64,000 nucleotides of DNA. Source: Pseudomonas frederiksbergensis (GTDB lineage: Bacteria > Pseudomonadota > Gammaproteobacteria > Pseudomonadales > Pseudomonadaceae). A program made the translations under genes and the position numbers. This document shows, piece after piece, positions 19,083-28,568 of this stretch. Location: positions 62,001 to 126,000 of the forward strand of contig NZ_MOBP01000003.1 in assembly GCF_003732665.1 (NCBI RefSeq), in the 5' to 3' direction. Under the pieces are notes generated by a model. That model was not told where the DNA came from and ran no database searches. It saw only the letters and a list, made by a program, of their open reading frames with translations. The stretch's first letter is position 1; each line of letters starts with the position of its first letter.

Positions 19083-19298
19083 TTAGCCAACGGCGTGAAG
19101 TTCGTTGAGTCTATGGATTCCCGCAGTGCCGGTCATACCGTCCCAGTTGTCGCCGCGTCCTTCGCGCCAGCCGTTAATCCAGGCTTGGCGTACCGACGGT
19201 AGAGTAAATGGGCAAAGCTCACGGGATTTGCCACCAACGCCATATTGATATCCGCGCAAAAATGCTCTTTCCAACGGATCACGCTTAAGTCTTCTCAT
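19083..19298 (-). CDS. rmf: ribosome modulation factor
   Basis: 71 residues, highly basic, starting MRRLKRDPLERAFLRGYQYG, the RMF family signature. RMF binds 70S ribosomes in stationary phase or starvation and dimerises them into inactive 100S particles. It has its own terminator. Its upstream region carries four tandem hairpins on the transcribed side, suggesting control of mRNA stability or translation. A GAGGG ribosome site lies about 12 bases before the ATG. Confidence 0.97.
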   Translation of the reverse strand: MRRLKRDPLERAFLRGYQYGVGGKSRELCPFTLPSVRQAWINGWREGRGDNWDGMTGTAGIHRLNELHAVG

Positions 19299-19829
19299 AG
19301 GGTGTTGCCCTCACTTGTTGACTGTATTTATCGCGTCGACCTCAATCGAGGTCTGGCAGAAAATCTCTGCCGTTGGCGGCTCGCTGCCGGCGTCACGAGC
19401 CAAGGTGTTGACGCCGTTGCGACGTCAACCTGTGTTGAGTTCTAACCAATAGGTCACATCGAGGGAATGATCTTTTTGTCATAAGGACGTAACCATAAAG
19501 ATGCTATGGCCATAAGTAACACGATGTTTGTCCCGTGTTTATTGGCCAAACCCCGGTATGATCAGCCCCGCAGTGTATGACGGGGTTAATCCTTTAGTGA
19601 GAATGACCCACGTTTGCGCTGGGGTACTATTCGACGAAGGGTCGCTTTATGACATTTTGTTGCATCAACTTTTTTATCTGCCCTGGCATCTAAGCTCTTT
19701 TAACCCGAGCAGCCAGGGTGGGACGGCACACCTTCGTGCCACGCGGGCGCTCTTTTAGAAAAGCGCCTGATTGAAAACCGGACCGGCAATGCGTTGTCGG
19801 TTCACTTAGCCAAAGGCTCTGAAATTCCA
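19299..19829. other. rmf-rlmKL divergent intergenic region
   Basis: 531 bases without a supported gene. It holds four perfect-stem hairpins close to rmf (19338-19429), then on the rlmKL side CCCCG/CGGGG (near 19565-19584), GGCAC/GTGCC (near 19732-19747) and GCGC..TTTT/AAAA..GCGC (near 19748-19767). A 76-codon open frame at 19528-19758 has no ribosome site or recognisable product. Promoters for both genes must lie here; an RNA gene is possible. Confidence 0.5.
19338..19429 (-). other. Four tandem hairpins upstream of rmf
   Basis: Stems: 19338-19353 GACCTC/GAGGTC (loop 4); 19355-19371 GGCAGA/TCTGCC (loop 5); 19378-19401 GGCTCG/CGAGCC; 19407-19429 GTTGACG/CGTCAAC (loop 9). Drawn on the minus strand they fall 40-131 bases before the rmf ATG, where a leader would lie. 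Confidence 0.6.
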
Positions 19830-22100
19830 ATGTCCGATCAATTCGAAATCTTCCTCACTTGCCCTAAAGGCCTTGAAGGCCTGCTCATCGAGGAAGCCGT
19901 CGGGCTTGGCCTTGAAGAAGCGCGTGAACACACCTCGGCCGTGCGCGGCATGGCCACCATGGAAACCGCTTATCGCCTGTGCCTGTGGTCGCGTCTGGCG
20001 AACCGGGTGCTGCTGGTGCTCAAGCGTTTCCCGATGAAGGACGCCGAAGACCTGTACCACGGCGTGCTCGATATCGAGTGGCAAGACCACATGCTCAACG
20101 ACGGCACCCTGGCCGTTGAGTTCAGCGGCCACGGCTCGGGCATCGACAACACCCACTTCGGCGCCTTGAAGGTCAAGGACGCCATCGTCGACAAACTGCG
20201 CACCCCCCAGGGCGACCGTCCGTCCATCGACAAGCTCAACCCGGACCTGCGCATTCACCTGCGCCTGGACCGTGGCGAAGCGATCCTGTCCCTCGATCTG
20301 TCCGGCCACAGCCTGCACCAGCGCGGCTATCGCTTGCAGCAGGGCGCGGCACCGCTGAAAGAAAACCTCGCGGCCGCCATCCTGATCCGTTCCGGCTGGC
20401 CACGCATTGCAGCCGAAGGCGGCGCGTTGGCTGACCCGATGTGCGGTGTCGGTACTTTCCTGGTCGAAGCGGCGATGATCGCCGCCGACATGGCGCCGAA
20501 CCTGCGTCGCGAGCAGTGGGGCTTCACCGCATGGTTGGGCCACGTCCCGGCCCTGTGGAAAAAACTCCACGAAGAAGCCACCGAGCGTTGCGCCGCCGGC
20601 CTGGCCAAGCCACCGCTGTGGATTCGCGGTTATGAAGCTGACCCTCGGTTGATTCAACCGGGCCGCAACAACGTCGAGCGCGCAGGCCTGAGTGAGTGGA
20701 TCAAGATCTACCAGGGCGAAGTCGGCACCTTCGAGCCGCGCCCGGACCAAAACCAGAAAGGCCTGGTCATCTGCAACCCGCCGTACGGCGAGCGTCTGGG
20801 CGACGAGGCAAGTCTGCTTTACCTCTACCAGAACCTCGGCGAACGCCTGCGCCAAGCCTGCCTGAACTGGGAAGCCGCCGTGTTCACCGGCGCCCCGGAC
20901 CTGGGCAAGCGCATGGGCATCCGCAGCCACAAGCAGTATTCGTTCTGGAACGGCGCGTTGCCGTGCAAGTTGCTGCTGATCAAGGTCACCCCGGATCAGT
21001 TCGTCACCGGCGAACGCCGCACCCCGGAACAGCGTCAGGTCGAGCGCGAGCAGGCTGAAGTCGAAGTCGCTGACAACGACGTGGCACCGGGCAAGTACGA
21101 GAAGTACAACAAGAACGGCAACCCGATCAAACCGGCCCCGGTGGTGATCGAGCAACCGCGCTTGAGCGAAGGCGGGCAGATGTTCGCCAACCGCCTGCAA
21201 AAGAACCTCAAGGCCCTGGGCAAGTGGGTCAAGCGTGAAGGCATCGACTGCTACCGCGTGTATGACGCCGACATGCCTGAATACTCGATGGCCATCGACC
21301 TGTATCAGGATTGGGTCCACGTCCAGGAATACGCCGCGCCGAAGTCCATCGACCCGGAAAAAGCCTCGGCGCGCATGTTCGATGCCCTGGCGGCCATTCC
21401 CCAGGCGTTGAACATCGACAAGAGCCGCGTGGTGGTCAAGCGCCGCGAGCGTCAGAGCGGCACCAAGCAGTACGAACGCCAAGCGGCCCAGGGCAAGTTT
21501 GTCGAGGTCAACGAAGGCGGCGTGAAGCTGCTGGTCAACCTCACCGACTACCTCGACACCGGGCTGTTCCTCGACCACCGGCCAATGCGCCTGCGCATCC
21601 AGAAAGAGGCGGCCGGCAAGCGCTTCCTCAATCTGTATTGCTACACCGCGACCGCCAGTGTTCACGCGGCCAAGGGTGGCGCGCGTAGCACTACCAGCGT
21701 CGACCTGTCGAAAACCTATCTGGACTGGGCGCGGCGCAACCTGTCGCTGAACGGCTTCTCCGACAAGAACCGTCTGGAGCAGGGCGACGTGATGGCTTGG
21801 CTTGACGCCTGCCGTGACGAGTTCGACCTGATCTTCATCGACCCGCCGACCTTCTCCAACTCCAAGCGCATGGAAGGGATCTTCGACGTGCAGCGTGACC
21901 AGGTGCAGTTGATCGACCTGGCCATGGCGCGCCTGGCCCCGGGTGGGGTGTTGTACTTCTCTAACAACTTCCGCAAGTTCGTGCTGGAGGAGAACCTCAC
22001 CACCCGTTATGCGGTCGAGGAAATCACCGACAAGACCATCGATCCGGACTTTGCCCGCAACGGCAAGATCCACCGCGCCTGGAAAATCACGGCCCGCTGA
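19830..22100 (+). CDS. rlmL: 23S rRNA methyltransferase RlmKL fusion
   Basis: 756 residues. N-terminal THUMP and RlmL domain (m2G2445; NPPY motif in LVICNPPYGERLG near residue 315) fused to a C-terminal RlmK domain (m7G2069; FIDPPTFSNSKRM near residue 672). The fusion acts co-ordinately on helix 74 of 23S rRNA during 50S assembly. ATG 19830 (MSDQFEIFLTCPKGLEGLL) begins the THUMP domain; the longer frame upstream is unsupported. Single gene with a long 5' region shared with rmf. Confidence 0.95.
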   Translation: MSDQFEIFLTCPKGLEGLLIEEAVGLGLEEAREHTSAVRGMATMETAYRLCLWSRLANRVLLVLKRFPMKDAEDLYHGVLDIEWQDHMLNDGTLAVEFSGHGSGIDNTHFGALKVKDAIVDKLRTPQGDRPSIDKLNPDLRIHLRLDRGEAILSLDLSGHSLHQRGYRLQQGAAPLKENLAAAILIRSGWPRIAAEGGALADPMCGVGTFLVEAAMIAADMAPNLRREQWGFTAWLGHVPALWKKLHEEATERCAAGLAKPPLWIRGYEADPRLIQPGRNNVERAGLSEWIKIYQGEVGTFEPRPDQNQKGLVICNPPYGERLGDEASLLYLYQNLGERLRQACLNWEAAVFTGAPDLGKRMGIRSHKQYSFWNGALPCKLLLIKVTPDQFVTGERRTPEQRQVEREQAEVEVADNDVAPGKYEKYNKNGNPIKPAPVVIEQPRLSEGGQMFANRLQKNLKALGKWVKREGIDCYRVYDADMPEYSMAIDLYQDWVHVQEYAAPKSIDPEKASARMFDALAAIPQALNIDKSRVVVKRRERQSGTKQYERQAAQGKFVEVNEGGVKLLVNLTDYLDTGLFLDHRPMRLRIQKEAAGKRFLNLYCYTATASVHAAKGGARSTTSVDLSKTYLDWARRNLSLNGFSDKNRLEQGDVMAWLDACRDEFDLIFIDPPTFSNSKRMEGIFDVQRDQVQLIDLAMARLAPGGVLYFSNNFRKFVLEENLTTRYAVEEITDKTIDPDFARNGKIHRAWKITAR

Positions 22101-22244
22101 CACTTGGCTTGATTGGATCCACAGAGCCTTGATTTTTAAAGGCTCTTGGATTCTGTTCAGGGCTGGCCAAATTAGTGGCTAATAGCTATAACTCAACCCA
22201 TGGCCAATGGGCTTTTCCGGCACCTGGCGTTTTGAGTTGCGTTT

Positions 22245-24644
22245 ATGTCGTTGCACGCCGTGCGCCCCAAGATCCTGGGTTTTATCAGCGAAGATGTCTC
22301 GGCCTGGCTGGTCGCGATACTGGTATTGCTCGCTGGCGGGATTCTCACGGGATTGCTGGCCTGGGCCACGCTGAATCTGTTTCACCATCAATTGCGCCAA
22401 CGCTTCCAACTGCTGGCCAGTGAGCGTTACAGCCGAATCGAAGAACGTTTCGATGATCAAGAGCAGCGCCTCGACGGCCTGCGCCGTTTCTTCGCCAACT
22501 CCGAATCGGTGTCCCGTACCGAATTCGATGGCTACACCAAACCTTTATTGCACCGCACCCAGGCCTACTCGTTCGCCCAACGTGTGTCCCGTGAAGAACG
22601 TCCGGCGTTCGAGCAGCAGGTGCGCGCCGAAGGGCTGACGGACTTTTCCATCCGTGAGCTCAATCCTGCTGGCGAACTGCAACTGGCGGCGGAGCGCGAT
22701 GAGTACGTGGTGGTGCTCTATAGCCAGACACAAAGTCGCCTCGGTTCGCCCCTGGGCTACGATTTGCTCGCCCAGCCGTTGCGCCGGGCCACCCTGGAGA
22801 GGGCGGGCGCTCGGGGCGGCATGGCGGTTTCACAGCCGATGCACCTGGTGAGTGTCGAACCAGCCTATGCCCGGGGCGTGTTGCTGGTGGCGCCGGTGAT
22901 TCGCCGTGAAGGTGGTGAAGACCCGACAGCCAAGCCGTTCGGCTATGTCATGGCGGTGATCAGCATGCGCCAGTTGCTGGCCGACGGTTTGCCGGAGGCC
23001 GGTCACGATTATCTGACGGTGCGCATTCTCGACCTGTCCACCAGCGATCAACACGAAGTGCTGTATGAGTCACCGAACACGCCGGCCGCCAGTGAGTTGT
23101 CCGCGAGCCGCTTGCTGCGTCTGGCCGACCATGACTACCAGGTTGATATCCAGCCCAGCGAAGCCTTCCTGCAAGCCAACCATTCGTCGGTGAGCAGCCT
23201 GGTGGTACTCGGCGGCTTGCTCAGCGTGTTGCTCAGTGCCTTGCTCTACGTGTTGGTGAGCCAGCGGCAACGGGCGTTGAAAATGGTCGAGCAACGCACC
23301 CAGGAACTGCGCGCCCGCGAACAAGAACTGCGCGGCACCCATGGTCAGTTGCGCGGCGTGCTGAATGCCGCGACCCAGGTGGCGATCATCGCCACGGACC
23401 TGCGCGGGGTCATCAGCACCTTCAACGCCGGCGCCGAACAGATGCTCGGTTATGACGCCGCCGAAGTGGTAGGGCACATGACCCTGGAGAACCTGCACTT
23501 TCCCCGTGAGTTGGTGGCGCGCTCGGCGGAGTTGAGCGCCCGTTACGGCAAGCTGATCCCGACCTGCCAGGCGATGCTGGTGGAGGGCGGCGAGGAGGGT
23601 GGTCACGAGGCCCGGGAGTGGACGCTGGTGCGCAAGGACGGCAGCCACCTCACCGTGAACATGCTGGCCACGCCGGTGCTGGATGAGCAGGGGCTGTGGG
23701 TCGGGCACCTGGCGATCTGCATCGACATCACCGAGCGCAAACGGGTCCACGAAGCCCTGGCGGCGCGGGACCTGTTGCTGAAAAAACTCAGTGCCCACGT
23801 ACCCGGCGGCATTTACCAATTCAAGATGGAATTCGACGGGCGCTTCAGCGTGATTTACGCCAGCGACGGTATCCGCGACATCTATGAACTGGAGCCGGAT
23901 GTGTTGCTACTCAACGCCGAGGCGATCTTCACCCGTATTCATCCACAGGACTCGACTCGCGTCCGCGCTTCGATCCGCGCCTCGGCGGACACCCTCAGCC
24001 CCTGGCGCGAGGAATACCGCGTGCAACTGCCAGTCGGCGGCTTGCGCTGGGTACGGGGCGAGGCAACCCCGGAGGAACTGCCCGGTGGTGGCGTGCTCTG
24101 GCACGGCTACATCTCGGACATTTCCGATCTGAAGCGGGTGGAAGAAGAACTGCGCGCGCTGTCGGTGACCGATTCCTTGACCGGCATCCACAACCGCCGC
24201 TATTTCCAGGAACGCCTGACCATGGAAATGGCCCGTGTCGAACGCGGTGGCGGCGAATTGTCGGTGATCATGCTCGACATCGACCACTTCAAACGCATCA
24301 ACGACCAACATGGCCATGCGGTGGGCGACCGGGTGCTGCAAGCGGTGTGCGAACGCATCGGCCATCGCTTGCGCCGCACCGATGTGTTCTGCCGTTTGGG
24401 GGGGGAAGAATTCATGGTGCTGTGCCCGGACATCAACGGCGAACACGCCCACGTCCTGGCCCTGCAACTGTGGCAAGCGTTGCGCAGCTCACCGATTGAT
24501 GGCGTCGGCACCGTCACCGCCAGCTTCGGGATTGCCAGTTGGCAAGTCGGCGAAGGCGCGGATGCGCTGTTGCTGCGGGCGGATTCGGGGGTTTATGCGG
24601 CGAAGCAGGCGGGTCGAGATCGAGTGGAAGCCCAGCCGCACTAA
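22245..24644 (+). CDS. CHASE-PAS-PAS-GGDEF diguanylate cyclase
   Basis: 799 residues: a membrane helix (~20-45), periplasmic CHASE domain (~55-290), second membrane helix (~310-333), coiled coil (~335-365), two PAS domains (~370-490 and ~510-625), then GGDEF (~635-795). The active loop reads GGEEF and is preceded by RRTD five residues earlier, an intact inhibitory I-site, so it should make c-di-GMP with product feedback. CHASE domains sense small ligands such as cytokinin-like or peptide signals; the ligand here is unknown. The ATG at 22245 directly precedes the first membrane helix. Confidence 0.88.
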   Translation: MSLHAVRPKILGFISEDVSAWLVAILVLLAGGILTGLLAWATLNLFHHQLRQRFQLLASERYSRIEERFDDQEQRLDGLRRFFANSESVSRTEFDGYTKPLLHRTQAYSFAQRVSREERPAFEQQVRAEGLTDFSIRELNPAGELQLAAERDEYVVVLYSQTQSRLGSPLGYDLLAQPLRRATLERAGARGGMAVSQPMHLVSVEPAYARGVLLVAPVIRREGGEDPTAKPFGYVMAVISMRQLLADGLPEAGHDYLTVRILDLSTSDQHEVLYESPNTPAASELSASRLLRLADHDYQVDIQPSEAFLQANHSSVSSLVVLGGLLSVLLSALLYVLVSQRQRALKMVEQRTQELRAREQELRGTHGQLRGVLNAATQVAIIATDLRGVISTFNAGAEQMLGYDAAEVVGHMTLENLHFPRELVARSAELSARYGKLIPTCQAMLVEGGEEGGHEAREWTLVRKDGSHLTVNMLATPVLDEQGLWVGHLAICIDITERKRVHEALAARDLLLKKLSAHVPGGIYQFKMEFDGRFSVIYASDGIRDIYELEPDVLLLNAEAIFTRIHPQDSTRVRASIRASADTLSPWREEYRVQLPVGGLRWVRGEATPEELPGGGVLWHGYISDISDLKRVEEELRALSVTDSLTGIHNRRYFQERLTMEMARVERGGGELSVIMLDIDHFKRINDQHGHAVGDRVLQAVCERIGHRLRRTDVFCRLGGEEFMVLCPDINGEHAHVLALQLWQALRSSPIDGVGTVTASFGIASWQVGEGADALLLRADSGVYAAKQAGRDRVEAQPH

Positions 24645-24660
24645 CGCTGCCGGTTAACCC

Positions 24661-24750
24661 TGTGGGAGCGGGCTTGCTCGCGAATGCGATCTAGCATTCA
24701 GCGTTGATGTTGGCTGACACACCGCCTTCGCGAGCAAGCCCGCTCCCACA
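24661..24750. repeat. REP pair (inverted), class A, long spacer
   Basis: 90-base REP pair after the cyclase gene; the inner spacer resembles that at 18833-18922 (CATTCAGCGTTGA and ACACCGC). Confidence 0.9.
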
Positions 24751-24796
24751 ATTGATTTGTGGTTGATCAGAGGAATTGTGTCTGGCGCCGAACCCC

Positions 24797-24886
24797 TGTG
24801 GGAGCGAGCTTGCTCGCGAATGCGGAGTGTCAGTCAACGCGGATGTCGACTGACACGGCCTCTTCGCGAGCAAGCCCGCTCCCACA
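24797..24886. repeat. REP pair (inverted), class A, long spacer
   Basis: Second 90-base pair 46 bases after the previous one; one arm has AGCGAGCTTG in place of AGCGGGCTTG. Tandem pairs form a small REP cluster between the convergent cyclase and dacB genes. Confidence 0.9.
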
Positions 24887-24903
24887 TTTGGATCTGTGGT
24901 GAT

Positions 24904-26364
24904 TTAGAGTACCGAAGCGGTAGCCGGGACTTTTGGCTGGCGATACAGGTCCAGCAGCACTTGATCCAGTACCGACGAGGCGCCAAACGGGGCTTTGTCG
25001 TTGAGGATCGCGACCACGGCCCAGGTGTTGCCATTGATGTCGCGGCTGAAGCCGGAGATCGCACGCACAGTGTTCAGGGTGCCGGTCTTGATGTGGGCTT
25101 CACCGCGCATGGCGGTGGTCTTCAGGCGTTTGCGCATGGTGCCGTCGGTGCCGGCAATCGGCAGCGAGCTGATGAACTCGGCGGCGTACGGGCTGTGCCA
25201 CGCGGCTTGCAGCATACCGGCCATTTCGCGGGCGCTGACCCGTTCGGCGCGGGACAGGCCGGAGCCGTTCTCCATCACCAGGTGCGGCGCGGTGATGCCT
25301 TTCTGGGCCAGCCACTGACGCACGACGCGTTGGGCAGCCTTCGCATCGTCACCGTCGGCATCGTTGCGAAACTTCTGGCCCAGGCTCAGGAACAGTTGTT
25401 GGGCCATGGTGTTGTTACTGTATTTGTTGATGTCGCGAATGATTTCCGCCAGGTCCGGCGAAAACGCCCGGGCCAGGACCTTGGCGTCTTTCGGCGTAGG
25501 AGCCAGCACATCCTTGCCCTGGATGCTGCCGCCCAATTCCTTCCAGATGGCCCGCACGGCGCCGGCGGTGTAGGTCGCGTGGTCAAGCAGTGACAGGTAA
25601 GTCTGCGAGCTGCAGCCTTCACCCAACTGGCCGCCAACGGTCACGGTTACGCTGCCATCGGCCTGGGTCACCGGGTTGTAGCGCACGCCACCGGTGCATT
25701 GTTTGGAGTTGATCGCCTTGACCTGATTGTCGATGTTGATCGTCGCAATCGGCGGCTCTACCGACACCAGCACCTTGCCGTTGTCGTTGCGCGCCACAAA
25801 ACGCAGGGCCTTGAGGTTGACCATCAGCGAGTCAGGCTTGACCAGGAATGGCTTGTTCTCGTCATTGCCGTCGTCATTGAACTCGGGCAGTTGCGGTTGC
25901 ATGAAGAAGCCGCGATCCAGCACCAGATTGCCGGTGACCTGGGTCACGCCATTGGCCCGCAGGTCGCGCATCAGCAGCCAGAGTTTTTCCATGTTCAGCT
26001 TCGGATCACCGCCACCCTTGAGGTAGAGGTTGCCGTTGAGGATGCCGCCGCTGAGGGTGCCGTCGGTGTAGAACTCGGTTTTCCACTGATGGTTGGGGCC
26101 GAGCATTTCCAAGGCTGCGTAGGTGGTGACCAGTTTCATGGTCGAGGCCGGGTTGACCGAGACGTCGGCATTGAAAATGGTCGGGGTGCCGGGGCCGTCG
26201 AGTGGCAGCATCACCAGGGACAGGGCGCTGTCCTGCAACTTGCTGGCCTTGAGGGCTTTTTCAACATTGGGCGTCAGCGAGGTGTTGATCTGCGCGGCGG
26301 AAACAGGGAGGGCCAGGGGGAGAAGAAGGCTGGCGAGAAGCAGTGGGCGTAAAGATTTGATCAT
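24904..26364 (-). CDS. dacB: D-Ala-D-Ala carboxypeptidase/endopeptidase PBP4
   Basis: 486 residues. Signal peptide MIKSLRPLLLASLLLPLALP with cleavage near VSA-AQ. Penicillin-binding motifs in order: SMKL-type SxxK in NPASTMKLV (~residue 80), SNN in KYSNNTMAQ (~residue 330) and KTG in HIKTGTLNTV (~residue 435), with the extra domain inserted after SxxK that defines class C PBP4. It trims peptidoglycan cross-links in the periplasm. ATG 26364 starts the signal peptide; the longer frame upstream is not supported. Confidence 0.94.
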   Translation of the reverse strand: MIKSLRPLLLASLLLPLALPVSAAQINTSLTPNVEKALKASKLQDSALSLVMLPLDGPGTPTIFNADVSVNPASTMKLVTTYAALEMLGPNHQWKTEFYTDGTLSGGILNGNLYLKGGGDPKLNMEKLWLLMRDLRANGVTQVTGNLVLDRGFFMQPQLPEFNDDGNDENKPFLVKPDSLMVNLKALRFVARNDNGKVLVSVEPPIATINIDNQVKAINSKQCTGGVRYNPVTQADGSVTVTVGGQLGEGCSSQTYLSLLDHATYTAGAVRAIWKELGGSIQGKDVLAPTPKDAKVLARAFSPDLAEIIRDINKYSNNTMAQQLFLSLGQKFRNDADGDDAKAAQRVVRQWLAQKGITAPHLVMENGSGLSRAERVSAREMAGMLQAAWHSPYAAEFISSLPIAGTDGTMRKRLKTTAMRGEAHIKTGTLNTVRAISGFSRDINGNTWAVVAILNDKAPFGASSVLDQVLLDLYRQPKVPATASVL

Positions 26365-26598
26365 GTGAAATAAAACCCTGCAGTCGAGGGGAAAAAAGGT
26401 GAGGGCATGAAGATAAAATCCCCCGGTGGTCATGAAAGTGTCGGCATTATGCCCCAAGGTGTAACGGCTTGTGCCGTGCTTGAGCCTTCTAATCCGCTAT
26501 TTTTTTACCGACGGTAGGCTGGCCGCCACTGCGGAACGGGCAATTGGCGCCTTAAACTGCTAAAGTGCCGCCCGTTATTACTTATGAGGATTGTTCCA

Positions 26599-26943
26599 AT
26601 GGCGACTAACCGTTCCCAGCGTCTGCGCAAAAAACTGTGCGTCGATGAATTTCAAGAGCTGGGTTTCGAACTGAACCTGGATTTCAAAGAAGATTTGGCT
26701 GATGAAGCCATTGATGCTTTCCTCGACGCGTTCCTGAAAGAAGCCATGGAAGCCAATGGTCTGGGCTATGTTGGCGGCGACGACTTCGGTCTGGTTTGCC
26801 TGCAGAAGCGTGGCTCGGTGTCCGAAGAGCAGCGCGCTGCTGTTGAAGCCTGGCTCAAGGGCCGCAGCGAACTGACCGAAGCAACCGTCAGCCCGCTGAT
26901 CGACGTCTGGTATCCGGAAAAGCCGATCAATCCGGTAGCTTGA
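26599..26943 (+). CDS. yggL: YggL family 50S ribosome-associated protein
   Basis: 114 residues, DUF469/YggL family, starting MATNRSQRLRKKLCVDEFQE. E. coli YggL associates with the large subunit and is thought to help 50S assembly; the basic N-terminus followed by an acidic body is typical. A single-gene unit with a strong terminator directly downstream. Confidence 0.9.
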   Translation: MATNRSQRLRKKLCVDEFQELGFELNLDFKEDLADEAIDAFLDAFLKEAMEANGLGYVGGDDFGLVCLQKRGSVSEEQRAAVEAWLKGRSELTEATVSPLIDVWYPEKPINPVA

Positions 26944-26950
26944 TGTTCTG

Positions 26951-26982
26951 AAAAACGGCGACCTAAGGGTCGCCGTTTTTTT
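26951..26982 (+). terminator. yggL terminator
   Basis: AAAAACGGCGACC-TAAG-GGTCGCCGTTTTTTT, a perfect stem with a T tract. Confidence 0.93.
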
Positions 26983-27043
26983 ATGCCTGTTTTTTGTGGG
27001 CGCATGGCTTGGTCTGCGATGGCGATCTCGAAAACGCCTTCGC

Positions 27044-27112
27044 CGTAGGAGCAAGGCTTGCCCGCGATGGCGATCTCAGGTGCGCCATCGCGGGCAAGCC
27101 ATGCTCCTACGG
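27044..27112. repeat. REP-like inverted repeat, GTAGGAGC type
   Basis: CGTAGGAGCAAGGCTTGCCC and its inverse around GCGATGG-rich arms. Its right end contains the TAG stop of the benE-like gene (27107-27109). Confidence 0.85.
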
Positions 27113-28300
27113 GGCTTTACGCCAATTTAAAATCACCAACGTCAACACCCCCGCGACAATCCCCCAGAACGCAGAGCCGATGGAAAATAGCGTCAGCCCC
27201 GACGCCGTGACCATAAAGGTGATCAGCGCCGCTTCCCGTTCCTTCACTTCGCTCATGGCAATGCTCAGGCCATTGATGATCGAGCCGAACAACGCCAGCG
27301 CCGCAATCGACAGCACCAACTCTTTCGGCAACGCGGCAAACAACGCCGCCAGCGTCGCGCCGAACACCCCGGCAATCCCGTAGAAAATCCCGCACCACAC
27401 TGCCGCCGTGTAGCGCTTGTTGCGATCTTCATGGGCATGTGGCCCGGTGCAGATCGCCGCGCTGATCGCCGCCAGGTTGATGCCGTGGGAGCCGAACGGC
27501 GCCAGCAGCAACGAGGCGATGCCGGTGGTAGTGATCAGCGGCGAGGCCGGCACGTTGTAGCCGTCGGCGCGCAACACGGCGATGCCCGGCATGTTCTGCG
27601 AAGTCATCGCCACCACGAACAGCGGGATACCAATGCTGATGGTCGCCGCGAACGAGAAGTGCGGCGTGGTCCAGACCGGCGTCGCCAGTTCCAGATGAAA
27701 ACCGCTGAAATCCAGCAACCCCATGAACCCCGACAACGCCGTGCCAATCAACAGCGCGGCAAGCACGGCATAGCGGGGCGACAGGCGCTTGACCACCAGA
27801 TACGTGAAGAACATCCCCAGCACGAGGGCGGTGCGGTGCTGGGCGGCGACGAAAATCTCGCTGCCGATCTTGAACAGAATCCCCGCCAGCAATGCGGCCG
27901 CCAGCGATGCCGGGATCTTTTTTACCAGCCGTTCGAAGCTGCCGGTCAAACCACAAATCGTCACCAGCACCGCACAGGTAATGTAGGCGCCGATGGCTTC
28001 GCCGTAGGTCACGCCACCGAGGCTGGTGATCAGCAACGCTGCGCCGGGGGTCGACCAGGCGATGGTGATCGGCGTGCGATAACGTAGGGACAGGCCAATC
28101 GAACACACCGCCATCCCGATGGAAATCGCCCAGATCCACGAAGAAATCTGCCCGCTGGTCAGCCCCGCCGCTTGTCCGGCCTGGAACATCAGGACCAGGG
28201 AACTGGTGTAGCCGGTCATCATCGCGATGAAACCGGCCACGATGGCCGACGGTGACGTGTCGGCCCATGGGCGCAGCTGGGTTTGCGTGGCGTCGTTCAT
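27107..28300 (-). CDS. BenE-family proton symporter
   Basis: 397 residues with about 12 membrane segments, the benzoate/H+ symporter (BenE) family. No ben or cat genes are near; it is divergent from a GntR/FCD regulator and beside purine catabolism genes, so the substrate may not be benzoate. ATG 28300 (MNDATQTQLRPWADTSPSAI) begins the family N-terminus. The stop codon is part of a REP-like repeat. Confidence 0.82.
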   Translation of the reverse strand: MNDATQTQLRPWADTSPSAIVAGFIAMMTGYTSSLVLMFQAGQAAGLTSGQISSWIWAISIGMAVCSIGLSLRYRTPITIAWSTPGAALLITSLGGVTYGEAIGAYITCAVLVTICGLTGSFERLVKKIPASLAAALLAGILFKIGSEIFVAAQHRTALVLGMFFTYLVVKRLSPRYAVLAALLIGTALSGFMGLLDFSGFHLELATPVWTTPHFSFAATISIGIPLFVVAMTSQNMPGIAVLRADGYNVPASPLITTTGIASLLLAPFGSHGINLAAISAAICTGPHAHEDRNKRYTAAVWCGIFYGIAGVFGATLAALFAALPKELVLSIAALALFGSIINGLSIAMSEVKEREAALITFMVTASGLTLFSIGSAFWGIVAGVLTLVILNWRKAP

Positions 28301-28353
28301 GACAGCGGTGTTCCTTATACGTATGAAAATGTCCGTAGCGACGCTGCACCCCC

Positions 28354-28443
28354 TGTGGGAGCGGGCTTGCTCGCGAAAGCGGTGTATCTGGCGATATCTA
28401 TGTTGACTGACACACCGCTTTCGCGAGCAAGCCCGCTCCCACA
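28354..28443. repeat. REP pair (inverted), class A, long spacer
   Basis: 90-base pair of the long-spacer type, here in a divergent promoter region rather than at gene ends. Confidence 0.9.
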
Positions 28444-28556
28444 TGGGAATTGCGTTTATGCAGCGGATTGCGGGTTCAAGCCTAAACTCAAATGTAACGG
28501 ACCGTTGCAATACAGCCGAGGCCGCAAACAGCCATACAGTCGTGTTGCCACCATCC

Positions 28557-28568
28557 ATTGTGTACAAT
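28557..28568. promoter_or_regulatory. Possible GntR/FCD operator
   Basis: ATTGT-GT-ACAAT is a symmetric TTGT/ACAA site like those bound by FCD-type GntR regulators. It precedes the gntR gene, so self-control is likely if it is real. Confidence 0.35.

Noticed and set aside
19528-19758. Small 76-codon frame in the rmf-rlmKL gap
   Set aside because: No ribosome site, no family resemblance, and it overlaps several hairpin-forming stretches.
19806-22103. 765-codon open frame opposite rlmKL
   Set aside because: Antisense shadow of a well-conserved coding gene; no ribosome site or family match.
24661-24886. Repeated palindromes considered as a CRISPR array
   Set aside because: Copies are inverted, two per unit, with conserved rather than unique spacers, and no cas genes are present.
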